Source of the DNA: Terebella lapidaria | Lineage: Eukaryota > Annelida > Polychaeta > Terebellida > Terebellidae | Assembly: GCA_949152475.1 (NCBI GenBank) | Contig: OX424569.1 | Span: forward strand, 30,921,950-30,985,949 | Direction: 5' to 3' | DNA: 64,000 nucleotides | Part shown: piece after piece, positions 1 to 14,400 of the stretch | Layout of the letters: the number at the start of each line of letters is the position of its first letter | Numbering within the stretch: the first letter of the stretch is position 1 | Position numbers and translations under genes: made by a program | Notes under the pieces: generated by a model | The model's database searches: none | What the model was told of the DNA's origin: nothing | Seen by the model: only the letters and a program-made list of their open reading frames with translations

Positions 1-239
1 GCCCCACCTAACAATAGGGAATACTGAAACACTCTCCCGAGGAATATATTCACAACACATAGGTAATACAATGAATATTAAAGTACTAGAATAACTATAT
101 ACATTTAAAGAACCTAGTAAAACGGAGAATACTTCTCAAACTAATACATATAATAAACACAAAGAACCAAGTCGGGTACGCTTACCCATAATATGCAAAT
201 AGTGTTTACACGGAATATTAACACGAAATATGTGACACC
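1..239. other. AT-rich sequence, no feature seen
   Basis: No long reading frame, terminal repeat or RNA-like structure is visible. The duplicated block begins at about position 240, where similarity to the 11.4 kb region starts. Confidence 0.4.
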
Positions 240-3200
240 ATCCCTTGCATACTTATTTTGTTACTTTATCGAGGACTTGCATGTATAATAAATGAATAGT
301 TTTAGAGAATAGTGTTAGTCATTAACCGCATAGAGTGGATGATTCACTCTGAAGTCAAGTTTTTAAATATTGGATAATGGACTTGGTTTTATTCACTCGG
401 AGTACCCTGTAACTGGGTATTGGTTCCATGTTGATGACATATAATAACGAATTTTATATTGAACAACTTATGAACTGGATGGAGGCGGAAGGGGACTCGA
501 TTATCAACGTATTAAATAAGACAGTATGACATGTAACAATCAAGTGCCCATGTGGCCATAGTGTTATTTTAACATTTACTGTCACACCCAAGGTTGCACA
601 ACATGCACAACCGGCGCCCGCTTTGAATTCATATTCCCACCACATTTACATACTATGAACGATCGTTCTCCACATACACAATGGTATTTGATGACGATTA
701 ATATTACCAATGTGGCATGCTTCACTTTCATCTTCCCAAAAAGTTTCAAATTAATCCTCCAGTTGTTTTCAAAATGGCATTTCAAAAATCTTAGCGAATT
801 CATTGAAATTTCTTTATTCGCCACATGTTTGAATCGAGCTTGTCCTAATTGCATGTACAGAAATATTGCACGTAGTATTCATAAATTTTAATTTTGCTCT
901 GTGGTCGAAAATCTCTGGCCGTGATGTCATAAAGGGAAACCAAGCTACCACGACTAATGTTCTTTCACCATTAATCAACATAAAAATACGACTATGTAAG
1001 ACATTACGTCAAGTTGCCTATCTAAATTGTAACCCATTAATGTTTTTGACGGCCATTAGGTATAAATGCTCTTAGCGGACTGGTACTTTATCATAAATAT
1101 GGCTTGGACGTAACCATGCTTAAAATTGATAATCCCTCTGTGGTACCTCTACCCACGTAGCTCTACCCTCTACCCTTTTTGTGTCATAAAGTTGTGTGTC
1201 ACTAACGTGCAAAATGATAAAACACATGAAGAGATGGAAATGTATTATTATTTGTGGCACCAGGACACGTAACCCACAACAAAACTTTCAAATGCCCTTT
1301 AGAAATCCAGTTAACGTAATGGGCCAATAAGAGTGACACAACTGCGCCCAGAACACAGAATTCCCAATGCAATGTCTGGAGTGTATTTAATTGTCTAGAA
1401 GCTCAGTTGTTCAAGTTCTAATTGATATAGTACAGTAGATATTAACATTGTGCACCAAACAGATCTGCAATGCTACGAATTTGGTGCGAGATGACAATTG
1501 CGACCATATATTTTTTACACCACTCTTTATGTTCCACGCGATTTTTTTCCTACAAAATGAATACACATAACAATTAACAAAAAAATAACAACGCACTGAA
1601 AATGTTTCCTCGTTGACTAGTATGGGGGCTCAATTAGGGAGCATACACTCCAAAAATCTCGAACTCAATGTTTACCTTCAAACAGAAGGCTGATCTAGAA
1701 AGACCCTTGGATCACAGTATCTGTTCATATCAATTATTGTATCTTAGATTCATTATTGTCGTCAACAAAATCTACTTCCATTTGTGTAATAGGTTTTCAG
1801 AGGCATGGAGTAGTTCGCAGTGTGAACAACATTTCTTCTAACTTTGACTAATTGAGCAATTGAAACTGGCCAACTGTAACGGATAAGGTATAATCGATAC
1901 CACTTTTCGCTATGCATGTCTACGTAATGCATGATATACCCACGTTTTTTTCCTTGATCCGTGCACTGGCTAAGACATAAGCTTGGCCATCTTGAAATGG
2001 ACGCTCATCTACGAGGCATTTTGTGTCAATTACGCACACATGAACAGCAAGTTAATTACACATAATCTCCGTCGCTTGCAGTGATCATTCAGTCATCAAT
2101 CATGTGACGACAACTCAATGAGTCTCCAGTTGCGCATTATTCAGAAGTCTCCATCCATTCTCCTCAAATTGTTCCTGAAGAATTGTTAGCTAAATGGAAT
2201 CGATCATACCATATAATTGAGATTTAGGTATTTCTGTAGAATAAGTACATGTATATTGTTGCACAGTTTGTATGCCTCGAAAACGAAAAATTCGTGGATT
2301 GGTTTCAGAAAGATGTCTCAGCTACACAATGTGTACTTTCCCATTGTCACGTTGTAATTTAGGGAATCTAGCCCCAGTAATCTACCATGTTATAGTACCC
2401 TGTTAACTCCGTCATAGATATATGTAAATTATCCAAAACAAAAATATTTGCAATATTTTGATGATACACTGGAGTTTTCTCGGGGCAGACAATGTGGAAT
2501 ATAGTTGAATCTACTATACAACAAATGAAATGAGCACCCATCTGGCCAACAAATTATTACAAAAACAATTTGAAATTGAATGATTCATGGTGTGATGTGA
2601 CAATCAGTGATGTGCCATATCAGGCATCATCTCGTTCCAGATAACAATCTTGAATAACGATCGATAAAAAATAAAGGACTACTTTCAAAACTTATAATTA
2701 CATATCCCAGGAGTGGGCATCCAACAAGAAATATTAAGACAAAAATAAAAATATCATAGCATGAAAGAAAGTATTAATATTAGGTCTTATATTGGCTTGA
2801 GCATAATCTCACGCTATTTTTTAACTTGGAATATTTACATTTCTAACCATCACATTATCTTTGAAGAACACTGCGATATAACATGAATGTTGTTTGTACA
2901 ATTGCTATCCATGTTTGTCTGTAACGACTATAACACAGTCCATTTCACCAATATAATATGAAACATATATCTATTAGTTCCCATTCTGTTGTTGGATATG
3001 AGTGAGTGTGCCACCAAACTACACTCATTTTCTGTTTTATCAGCGATAAATCAATGCGCCATGGACACCATGGGTGTTGATTAAAATCCAATTCTGAACG
3101 ACCGTTTGCACAGATAAGCTTCATCATTTCTGCAGAAATGTCCCCACATATCATCTGGTATTGCTGTATTGACATGCTTAGAGTTTTCAGAATAAAGATA

Positions 3201-3724
3201 GGAAATATGTTGAGTTGGAGAATGCAGATATGAGGGATATGGTATCCTTGCAAAGTATGTACTGTTTTTTTGCCTTGACCTATATTTGTTCTCCATTAGT
3301 TACATATTAAACATGTGAAAGATACTAATTCCATCAAGGAACCATTAGAAATACCATGGTTAGGAGTAGCAAAGTCAGGAACTCCGTAAATTGAACAAAA
3401 TGAATTTTCATAGTAAGCATGATAATGCTATCAGATCACTCTTAGTGCTTTACGTGTTATTGTCTTGAAGAACAAACAATAACATAGGGAGGACATATTC
3501 GTTGACATATATGAGGAAAATGACGTATTCCTTCTGGCAATATGGGAGTCATCTCAATATGGGAGTCATCTCCCATGTCTCTCAGCTGCGTGTTCGCCAC
3601 TTGGGCGCGCTACACATCAACTGTCCCATCACGAAAACACCATTTATTTGATATTCAATTGGTGGTCAAGTGCGAGATTCTCTGCAAGATATTGCAAGAT
3701 TTCAAGAATAATTGCCAGCAAATT
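240..3724. repeat. Segmental duplication, copy 1
   Basis: This block aligns by eye with 11425-15430. Shared landmarks include the 'TTGCATACTTATTTTGTTAC' stretch near 246 and 11428, the 'GCATAGAGTGG' stretch near 328 and 11940, and the 'GTCTCCAGTTGCGCATTATT' stretch near 2121 and 13723. Its part from about 805 onward is repeated directly downstream as copy 2, giving a tandem period of roughly 2.9-3.0 kb. Small indels and substitutions are scattered throughout. No conserved reading frame is shared by the copies, so this looks like non-coding duplication rather than a gene cluster. Confidence 0.75.
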
Positions 3725-6700
3725 GAAGTTTCTTTATTCGCCACATCTTTGAACCGAACTTGTCCTAATTTCATGTACAGAAATATTGCATGTAGTATTC
3801 ATAATTTTGCTTGATTTGCTCTGTAGTCGAGAATCTGTGGCCGTGATGTCATAAAAGGAAACCAAGCTACCACGACTGATGTTCTTTCACTATTAATCAA
3901 CATAAACACTATCTAAGACATTACGTCAAGTTGCCTATCCAAATTACTAATATGATAAAACAAATGAAGAGATGGAAATGTATTCTATTTTATGGCACCA
4001 GGACCCGTAACCCAAAACAAAACTTTCGAATGCCCTCTATAAAGCCATTTATTGTAATTGCCAATACGAGTAACACAACTGCGCCCAGAACACAGAATTC
4101 CCAACGCAATGTCTGGAGTGTATTTAATTGTCTAGAAGCTCAGCTGTTTAAGTGCTAAGGGATAAATTACAGTAGATATTAACATCGTGCACCATACAGA
4201 TCCTCCATGGTACGAATTTGGTGTGAGATGACAATTGCGGCCATATATATTTTACACCACCCTTTCTGTTCCACGTGATTGTTTTCCTACAAAATGAATA
4301 CACATAACAATTAACAAAAAACACACACGGAAAATGTTTCCCCGTTGACCATGTTGACTAGACTAGTATGGGGGTTGAATTAGGGAGCATACACTCCAAA
4401 AATCTCGAACTCAATGTTTACTTACAAACAGGAGGCTGATCTAGAAGCACCCTTGGATCACAGTATATATTTCATGTCTATTATTGTATCTTAGGTTATC
4501 GTTGTAGTCACCAAAGTCTACTTCGATTTGGGATAATAGTTTTTTTAGATGCATGGAGTAATTGTGCACAACATTATTCCTGACCTTTTGACTAATTCTA
4601 GTTGTCTAATTGAGAAATTCAAACTGGCCAACTATAACCAATCAAGTATAATCGATACCACACTTCGCAACGCATGTCCACGTTATACATAACACGATGA
4701 TACCATCCACTCAGTAGCCTGTCGGCTTGTGATTAGGTACTTATGTACTTGTCATATATCTATTCATGGGGTTTGTTTCGGATTTCTAAATTCTTTCATA
4801 GGTTGTTGGGCAGTTGTATGCTAATTCCATCAGGTGTACAGTAGAAACAACTACATCTAGCCCACTGTCTGCCCCTGATGACCCCAGTGTGTCGTTTGAT
4901 AAACTGTTTGGTCAGGCCTTCTTTCTATTGCAAAATGTTGTATTTTACATTTGTTATTGGAATCATCAACATTTGGCTGTATTGGTGGTAATAGATTGAT
5001 ACTTACATAATATAGCTAGATCTTTTTTCCTAGATCCGTGCACTGCCTGAGATATAAGCTTTGCCATCTTGAAATTGACGCTCATCTACAAGGCATATTG
5101 TGTCAATTACGCACTCACGAACAGCGAGTTAATTACACAGAATCTCCGTCACTGGCAGTGATCATTCAGTGATCAATCAGGTGACGACAACTCAATGAGT
5201 CTCCAGTTGCGCATTATTTAGGAGTCTCGATCCATTTTCTATTGAATTGTACTTCAAGAATTGTCAGCTACATGGAATCTAAATAATCCACTGAACTCAG
5301 ATTTGGATTTTCCATACTATTATTGCCGAAGTTTGCATGCCTCGAAAACGCATGTCTGCTGTCATGTCCTTCACAATCCAGATGTTGGTTTTATAAGATG
5401 TTTCTGTGCCAAAAATCGATTTCGGCTACAAAACGTGTACCTTCCCATCGTGAATGCCTTGTGACTGACAGCCACATGAAACAAAAGATGTTGACTATGT
5501 TATAACATGAAAAATAGGCCACTTTATTCATTGAACAGGAATGATGTGAAAACTCTAGTTGTCGGTATATATACTGGTCTGATGATCAATGTCACTTTGT
5601 TGTTAAAATCCACTCAGGGGAACCAAAACAGAAAACCCAACATCGATTACTTTCGGGATAAAAACGAAGCCCGGCCAAACCCTTATGTGCCAGACACACT
5701 AATGTATTATGGTTCAGAAAATGTGAAAATATAATTGTATCTACTTCACACCGGATGGAATGAGAACACACCTGCGTAACAACTTATTGGAAACAGCTTG
5801 GAATGGAACTTTATATCCTATACCTTACACAATAATATGGATCGCCCAACGAAACATTAACAAAAATAATTCTAACAAATGTATTCAAGTGTCATACTGG
5901 CTTTAGAATTATCTAACGCTATTAGTATTATGTAGGCATATTTACATTACTAACAAAGGGAACCACAACATTATCTTACAGGAACAGTGTGATATAACAT
6001 AAATGTTGTTTGCATGTTTGTTGTTCGCTCTGCTAACCAGTGACAAGATGTGTTTGTCTGTAACGACTATAACAGGGTCCATTTTACCAAATAAAAAAAA
6101 ACATTGTGTATATTTATTGATTCCCATTCTTTTGTTGAGGATATGATATGAGTTGTGCCATCGAACTACCCTGCAGCACGGAGAGTGTCTTTTTCATCAG
6201 CAATAAACACCCCTAAACCAATGCGTCATGGACACCCGAACGACCGTTCCAACAGATTAGCTGCATCTTTTCTGTAGAAATGTCCCCACATATCATCTGC
6301 TATTTTCTGTATTGACATGCTGAGGAATTTCAGAATAAAGATAGGATGTGCCTTGACTTGGAGAAGGCATATAAAAGGAAAATGGTAATTTTACATGCAG
6401 GTACTGCTCGGTTTAACTCATGTACTTGTCATATTTTTTCCCCTCCTATTACATATTTAAATATATAATAGGTACAAATTGCATCATGCGTGTAGTAGAA
6501 ACACCATGGTAATGAATAGCAAAGTCAGGAACTCGACAATTTGAACAAAATACAAGCATGGTAATGCTATCTGATCACTGTTAATGATGGAACTGTTAGT
6601 AATTGTCTATATATAAATGAGAAAATGACGGATTCCTTCTGGCAATATGGGAGTCATATCTTCCAGTGTCTATCAGCTGCTTCTACGCCACAGAAGTGTG

Positions 6701-7640
6701 AGATTCTGTGTATGATATTGCAAGCTTTCAATAATAATTGCCACTTCGTACTTATAACTGACCGGCGAATTAGACCTTGAAGCACCCGGTGCTAAACCTC
6801 GTACCTAATGTTCAAGACCAAAGTTATGATGTAATATTGTTGTGTGGAAGTGAATTCTCCAATAAAATGATATGTTTGTACCATAAGGGTATCATATCTT
6901 CTCTGATTTTCAACACGACTAAATGCAATCTGTATTTATGAAAGTGTTATTATTTAGGAAATTGCAAGGGCACATAAAAACACCAATATGCTCGGTGTTG
7001 TGGTCACAGTCACTTAGTGGAATGATGGTGTCCTGTGCATAATGATATCTAATTCATAAAGATGTATCAAACGACCTCGCATCCTTTTCATATCGGATCT
7101 GTGGTGTGAATACAGTACTAAGTAATTCACTCCCATATTCATTTCAATAGTTGTATGTGATCGTAGATTATTCAAAGGTGTATTAGTCAAATTAGAACTA
7201 TTGTTAACATGTTCGACTTCATCAAGAAGCATGCACGAGCAAACGAGAATGACATCGAAATTACCAGTTACTAAAAATGTTTTTGAAAAAGGCAAACAGC
7301 TTCACTCAACATAATTACAATGTGTAAATTGATTTGGATTTGATATATTGATTCTCAAAACAATTTTGTTGTTGAATATGTGGGTCAGTTACACTCCAAA
7401 ATACAAACACCTCAAAATAGTAAAATACATGGTGGTAACCTTTCGCTCTTGTAGCGCTTCCAAGGCATGAAAACGTCCTTGAACGTTCGTTAAAATATGG
7501 GATATATGTCACTAGAATTCAGTGCGGGTGACTCTAACGTCAGTTACCTGGCGGTCTTGAGTGGTATACTCTTCTATCCACAATAAACATTCATAAACCA
7601 ATGCACTGTGAGAAACAAATTATTTGTGAATGTCTCCAGA
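3725..7640. repeat. Segmental duplication, copy 2 plus right flank
   Basis: The junction is seen at about 3725, where the end-of-unit sequence ('...GAATAATTGCCAG') runs directly into the sequence found at about 800 in copy 1 ('GAAATTTCTTTATTCGCC'). The repeat unit ends near 6745. The following 0.9 kb (6750-7640) has no counterpart after copy 1 but matches 15430-15662 and 20709-21355 in copy 3. Copy 2 also carries a ~310-bp insert at 4700-5010 that copies 1 and 3 lack at the same place. Confidence 0.75.
4697..5012 (+). mobile_element. Single insert of the 364-bp repeat family
   Basis: The sequence from 'GATACCATCCACTCAGTAGC' to 'GGTAATAGATTGATACTTAC' matches the body of each 364-bp unit at 27.05-28.51 kb. 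At the equivalent place copies 1 (about 1935) and 3 (about 13535) run straight through, so this is an insertion after duplication. It lacks the ~54-bp linker found in the tandem array, which suggests that the body is the mobile unit. The family is unknown; it has no coding capacity and could be a SINE-like or MITE-like element. Confidence 0.6.
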
Positions 7641-7773
7641 GATCAGCTGCTTTTCGTACTCTTAGATGTCTACATACCAAGTCCTTATATTTTGGTTATT
7701 TGCAATTTTACTTTCAAGCCATTCTCTTGTTGTTCACGCTTTGTTTGACCTGCCATGTAAACTGCCCGCTGAT

Positions 7774-7800
7774 ATAAAAGGGTTGGAGACACAACCAGTT
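7774..7800 (+). promoter_or_regulatory. TATA-box-like core promoter candidate
   Basis: A TATAAAAG match at 7774-7781 is followed 24 bases later by a CCAGTT initiator-like sequence. There is no obvious downstream gene, so this may be chance or a relic promoter. Confidence 0.2.
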
Positions 7801-8792
7801 CTTACTTCTCCCGCAGTGTAAAAGACAAGCGGTTGTTAGGGACCACTTGAGATGCCGGATATATGTCTCCTTGGGACCGTAATGTCGCCCTTATCGTTAC
7901 ACTGAGAACTATTGTTCTGTGCTGATTTTGATAGTTACAGCGGGAACAACATTTTCCCACTTGCTGATGACGCAAGCAACATCCCAGCAGACAATTTAGC
8001 TATATTTTGGGTGGCTCCATACCATATTATATAATTCATCATTCGTGTTCCTACTCGGGAATTTGTCGTGAATTGTTTGATTTCTAAATGTTAATTTCAA
8101 TTATACTGTAGAATCTAATCTCCGTAGCTGCATTTAGGGAATGAGATGGGTAATATTATATTGTAAATAGTGTTCCGAATTCTATGTCTGATTTCGGCTG
8201 TTTTAATACTTTTTACGATCAATTATTTGTATATATGGCTAGAATATGCACTGAAATTATATGCCTATACGTTTTTGCAGTAATCTTAAAATCTGATGAT
8301 GCCAGTGTCAAGACACTTCTTCAGTTAAAAAGCATGGGAGTAGCAAGGAGTATGATAATAGAATACTATTGTATTATAGATACGCTACAGTTCTAAACAT
8401 TACGACATTAGGGTTGAAATATTTGGTTAATCAAGAGGACACTACGAACACAGTCTGTTGAAGTTGACATCTCCAAACGACGGACTAGCCGACAGGGTGA
8501 CCAATATTTATGTCATTCCTTTGAGCCCATGAGCCAATAACCTTGACGCTGTATCCAAGTTTTCCAGTTGATTGGTTATCGTTGAGCGACAGCTTCACAA
8601 GATTCAGTGAGGTGGACGTTTTCCTCATCACGAGATCAATGATAAATCATAACGTTCTGAAGACGCTGAATATACTTCTGGAAAAATTGTCTTTCCTCTG
8701 AAACACTCGTAATATATTTACCAAGCGAAAGTGCACTGTTGTTGCCATTGTATATATTCATCATGGATATTTGAGTATAAATTATCTATATT

Positions 8793-8878
8793 ATGTAGCG
8801 TTTATTTAGTGCGCGCGAGTAGTGACACCACGGTTATGACGCTGCAGTGTGGGCGGATCATAACGTCATAACGCTACA
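8793..8878. repeat. Nested inverted repeat
   Basis: TGTAGCG and, further in, GTTATGACG on the left pair with the continuous right arm CGTCATAACGCTACA. The left arm is interrupted by about 30 bases, giving a bulged hairpin. A second short TAGCG follows directly. Confidence 0.5.
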
Positions 8879-8977
8879 ATTGTAGCGGTATAGAGCGGTA
8901 GTGCTCTTGGGTGTGTAACTCGAAACATAAAACTTATCATTCCCAGTTGGGAATCATACATTTCAGTTTCCTCCAAC

Positions 8978-9054
8978 CATGATTAGCGGCTCTCCATGGC
9001 CTAGCGTTCCTCAACTCTTGGGCCGCTGATGGCTATTAGGGACCGCTAATCATG
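8978..9054. repeat. 12-bp perfect inverted repeat
   Basis: CATGATTAGCGG at 8978-8989 pairs perfectly with CCGCTAATCATG at 9043-9054. The 53-base spacer contains further partial copies of the GCCGCTGAT/TAGCGGC motif. It may be a small foldback element. Confidence 0.55.
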
Positions 9055-9289
9055 ATTTCGGGCCGAAGCATCATGAAGAATGTATAACGCCTTATAAAAT
9101 CACGTTAATGTTATGTTACCAACAACACACCAAACCAATGCAAATAAGGGTATTTATCGAAATCAGTTTCAAATTGTTTCCTGTCTGGGTAAAGGATGAG
9201 TTGCAGTTTCATTGTGCATAAGTGTTCATAATAACACCCACGTTCGTCTAGTGATCTGACTAGTTCTCTTCTGTTGATTTGCCTTTTAT

Positions 9290-10565
9290 GGCACAATTTG
9301 AGGTCTTTTGTACGCAGAATAATCAGTTTAATTTGCACAATGCATTGTCTGTTCATACAACTGATTTTGGACACAAACACACATGTCCAACTTTTTTTCC
9401 TTCTATCTCTGAATTAGAAGTCCAATTCCGATAATGCAAAAGCTTGATGGTATTGAAATTGGTGTCGTAACAAGGTAATTGAACCTTTGGATGGCATTGG
9501 TTCACAGTTTACGAGTACATTTGCACTGTTTCGTATTGGGCAGCCAACTTGGCGTGGCTGACCTATATTACAGTATTCAAAAGATCTGAACTTACTAGTG
9601 TTTGTCTATGACAAAGAAGAGTTTTGATTCGTTTGTCATGAAACCATACAATGCATGGAAAGGTTTGAGATCGAAATTATACATTTATGAATAATCAAAT
9701 TGCATCACAATATGATAAGCTTGTCAATTATAGTTTTTGTTTGTTTTATTCACAAGGCAAAGATGGCAAATAAATAACAAAGATTTTCAGATACGAAAAA
9801 CCCTCAATGGAATGATAAGGCACAATTTGAGGTCTTTTGTACGCAGGATAATCAGTTTAATTTGCACAATGCATTGTATGTTCATACAACTGATTTTGGA
9901 CACAAACACACATGTCCAACTTTTTTTCCTTCTATCTCTGAATTAGAAGTCCATTTTGACTTTTTAAACACACAGCTTAAACATACATCAAAATGTTTAA
10001 ACATACAGCTACTTAAGTAACTTGGTAAGCATTGTTTTTTTTATACCGATGAAACGCTGCCCTTGAGCGTCGACTTTATATTCGAATCACTAGATATTTA
10101 GAATATTGCAGTCAAAATAAATCTACCAGGGTCTCAAAATAGATCCAATGTTTGGAGTGCTATAGCAATTCCGATAATGCAAAAGCTTGATGGTATTCAA
10201 ATTGGCGTCGTAACAAGGTAATTGGACCTTTGGATGGCATTGGTTCACAGTTAACGAGTACATTTGCACTGTTTCGTATTGGGCAGCCAGCTTGGCGTGG
10301 CTGACCTATATTACAGTATTCAAAAGATCTGAACTTACTAGTGTTTGTCTATGACAAAGAAGAGTTTTGATTCGTTTGTCATGAAACCATACAATGCATG
10401 GAAAGGTTTGAGATCGAAATTATACATTTATGAATAATCAATTTGCATCACAATATGATAAGCTTGTCAATTATAGTTTTTGTTTGTTTTATTCACAAGG
10501 CAAAGATGGCAAATAAATAACAAAGATTTTCAGACACGAAAAGCCCTCAATGGAATGATAAGGCA
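9290..10565. repeat. Interrupted tandem duplication (A-B-A'-C-B')
   Basis: Segment A (about 9290-9422, 'GGCACAATTTGAGGTCTTTT') recurs at 9817-9953. Segment B (about 9422-9818, starting 'CCAATTCCGATAATGCAAAA') recurs at 10168-10563. A unique ~215-bp segment C lies between A' and B'. The copies are nearly identical, so the duplication is recent compared with the ~3-kb blocks. Confidence 0.75.
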
Positions 10566-11424
10566 GCAGATACAGATCAGTAAATCCACAAGAAAGTTAC
10601 CAACACTTACACAAAATGTGGTCGAAGGAGATTCTTGGAGATTTTCGAACGATTGAAGTTTGAGAGAACTTCGGGTAAAGCAAGGCGATTTCAGTGTCAA
10701 ACCAGAATATCAAGTGAAATAAATAGTGTTGAAAACTTTTATTTCAGTATTATCTAGAGGCATCGTGGTCTAGATAGCTCCAATACATTTCCTATGTACA
10801 ATGTGTGTAGATTCCGAGACCCCTTCACTCACGGGCCCTATCAGCGTCATCACAATTTGGTGTTACTTTTGACAGTAAGTTGACGCATTTCCGGCAATAT
10901 TTCGATCCGCATAGGAAAGGAATACTTTTTTCGAGGGATAATGTACATGGGATCTCAAATCTTCATAATCTGCAAAACCTTCCACATTACGTGACATAAG
11001 TATAATTCGAGAAACTGTGGTACACCCACAGCTCGCTGAATATAAATAAATTGGATTTGCTAGTTTTTAATGGAATTATATATTTAAGGTCACGGCCATA
11101 TCCTGTTACATATGGTCCTAATGGTGTCCATTTCCCACAAAACCTTGGACATATCTCGTCGATCACGGTACATAGCGTGCAGAACCATGAGCTTGGAAAC
11201 ACCTCTTTAATTGCAAGGCTATGACCGGAAAACTTCCGTTGTGGATAAAAATGTTGAAAAACTTGGTAATGACGTGTTTAAAATATTTGGAGGCGGAGGT
11301 TTCAATGTACAATTGCAGATTTTCACCAGAAATGTTCCTACAGTTCTGAGTGTTTGGGTATGTTCCGAATTACCCGCTATGTAGGACTACCAAAATATTT
11401 TAATAATTTAACTCGATAGAGTTC
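10566..11424. other. Unique AT-rich sequence, nothing recognised
   Basis: I see no gene, terminal repeat or RNA gene between the small tandem duplication and the start of duplication copy 3. Confidence 0.4.
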
Positions 11425-14400
11425 CCTTGCATACTTATTTTGTTACATTATCGAGGACTTGCATATATAGTCGGCGTCATTGGTCTGTGAGTGGTGGTTT
11501 TTCGGCGATTACTCAGTCAATATTTGAGAAAATCCGATGGAATTTTGACAGGTATGTTATCTTATGACCGCCTAACTAAGCATGCATTTTCGAGAAGATT
11601 GGATGCGAAGCAAAAAAGTTGGCCTATCTCGTTCATAGTAAAAATCTGGTGAAATCGGCTGTGGATCGTCCCCGATCGCCGTAGCATTTCTATAGATAAC
11701 GTTTTGACGTTTTCCTATTTCGTTATGTATAGGTCAAATAGGCTAACTTTTTTGTTTACACACCAATCTCTCCGAAAATTTATACCATATTAGGCGAGTA
11801 TAAAATAACACTCCTGCCAAAATTTCATCGGAATATACAAATTATTGACGGAATAATCGCGAAAAAACCACCGCTAACAGATCAATGACGCCGACTATAG
11901 TAAATGAATAGTTTCAGAGAATAGTGTTAATCATTAACCGCATAGAGTGGTGGATTCACTCTGAAGTCAAGTTTTTAAATATTGGATAATGGATTTGGTT
12001 TTGTTCGCTCGGAGTACTCTGTACCTGGATATTGGTTCCATGTTGATGATATATAATATTGAATTTTATATTGAACTACTTATGAACTGGATGGAGGCGG
12101 AAGGGGACTCGATTATCAACGTATTAAATAAGACATTATGACATGTAACAATCAAGTGTCCATGTGGCCATAGTGTTATTCTAACATTTACGGTCACACC
12201 CAAGGTTGCACAACCTGCGCCTGCTTTGAACTCCCATATTCCCATCACAATTACATACTATAAAGGATCGTTCTCAACATGCACAATGGTATTTGATGAC
12301 GTTTATTATTAACAATGTGGCATGCTTCGCTTTCATCTTCCTAAAAGTTTCAAATTAATACTCCAGTGGTTTCTGAAATGGCATCTCCGAAATCCCAGCG
12401 AATTCACTGAAATTTTTTTCATTCGCCAAATCTTTGAACCGAGCCTGTTCAATCATCATGTACAGAAATATTGCACGTAGTATTCATAAATTTTGCTTGA
12501 GTTGCTCTGTGGTCGAAACATTCTGGCTGTGATGTCATAAAGGAAAACCAAGCTTCCACGACTAATGTTCTTTCACCATTCATCAACATAAAGGTACGAC
12601 TATCTAAGACATTACGTCAGGTTGCCTATCTAAATTGTAACCCATTAATGTTCTGGATGGCCATTAGGTATGAATGCTCTTAGCGGACTGGTACTTTATC
12701 ATAAATATGGCTTGAACGTAACCATGCTTAAAATTAATAACCCCTGTGTGGTAGCTGTACCCAAGTAGCTCTACCCTCTACCCTTTTTGAGTCATAAAAT
12801 TGTGTGTCACTAACGTGCAAAATGATAAACCAAATGAGGAGCTGGAAATGTATTCTATTTGTGACATCAGCACACGTAACCGAGAACAAAACTTTCGAAT
12901 GCCCTTTAGAAAGCCAGTTAACGTAATAGGCCAATAAGAATGACACAACTGCGACCAGAACACAGAATTCCCAACGCAATGTCTGGAGTGTATTTAATTG
13001 TCTAGAAGCTCAGCTGTTTAAGTGCTAGAGGATCAATTACAGCAGATATTAACATCGTGCACCAAACAGATCCACGAATTTGGTGTAAGATGACAATAGC
13101 GACCATATGTATTTTACACTACCGATTCTGTTCCACGCGATTTTGTTTCTATAAAATGAATACACATAACAATTACCAAAAACATAACAATGCACTGAAA
13201 ATGTTTCCTCATTGACTAGTATGCGGGTTCAATTAGGGAGCAAACACTTCAAAAATCTCGAACTCAATGTTTACCTTCAAACAGGAGGCTGATCTAGGAG
13301 CACCCTTCGATCACACTATCTGTTCCATATCAATTATTGTATCTTAGGTTTATTATTGACGTCATCAAAATCTACTTCTATTTGTGCTAATAGGTTTTTA
13401 GAGGCATGAAGTAGTTCGCAGTGTGAACAACATTTTTCTAACTTTGACTAATTGAGCAATTGAAACTGGCCAACTATAACGGATGAAGTATAATCGATAC
13501 CACATATCCCTATGCATGTCTACGTAATACAGGGTATACCCAGGTCTTTTTTCCTAGATCCGTGCACTGGCTAAGACATAAGCTTGGCCATCTTGAAATT
13601 GACGCTCATCGACGAGGCTGTTTGTGCCAATTACGCACACACGAACAGCAAGTTAATTGCACAGAATCTCCGTCGCTTGCAGTGATCATTCAGTCATCAA
13701 TCAGGTGACGACAACTCAATGAGTCTCCAGTTGCGCATTATTTAGGAGTCTCGATCCATTTTCTTTGGAATTGTACTTCAAGAATGGTCAGCTACATGGA
13801 ATCAAATTAATCCACTGAACTCAGATTTGGGGTTTTCCATATTATTATTGCCGCAGTTTGCATGCCTCGAAAACGCATGTCTGCTGTCATGTCCTTCACA
13901 ATCCAGATGTTGGTTTTATAAGATGTTTATGTGCCAAAAATTGACTTCTCGGTTTCGGCTACAAAATGTGTACCTTCCCATCGTGAATGCCATTTGACAG
14001 ACAGCCACATGGAACAAATGATGTTGACTATGTTCTAACATAAAAAATAGGCCACTTTATTCATTGAACAGGAATGATGTAAAAACTCAATATATATACT
14101 ATACTATATATTCGTCAGTATATATACTGGTCTGATGACCAAAGTCACTTTGTTGTTGAAATCCACTCCGAGGAACCAACCATATGATATTTTACAAAAT
14201 TATAATATTCTACAAAATATGTATACAATATCTGGGTGATGGAAACAGAAAACCCAACATCGATTACATTCGAGATAAAAACCAAGCCCGGCCAAACCCT
14301 TATGTGCCAGACACACTGATGTCTTCTGGTTCAGAAAATGGGAAAATATAATTGTATCTACTTCACATCAGATGGAATGAGAACATATCTGCCTAACAAC

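Larger units (their letters stand above)
7641..9289. other. Unique sequence between duplication copies
   Basis: No convincing gene is visible. The segment holds a TATA-like box near 7774, and two inverted-repeat structures (8790-8880 and 8978-9054) that are listed separately. The rest is AT-rich and not repeated elsewhere in the window as far as I can see. Confidence 0.4.
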
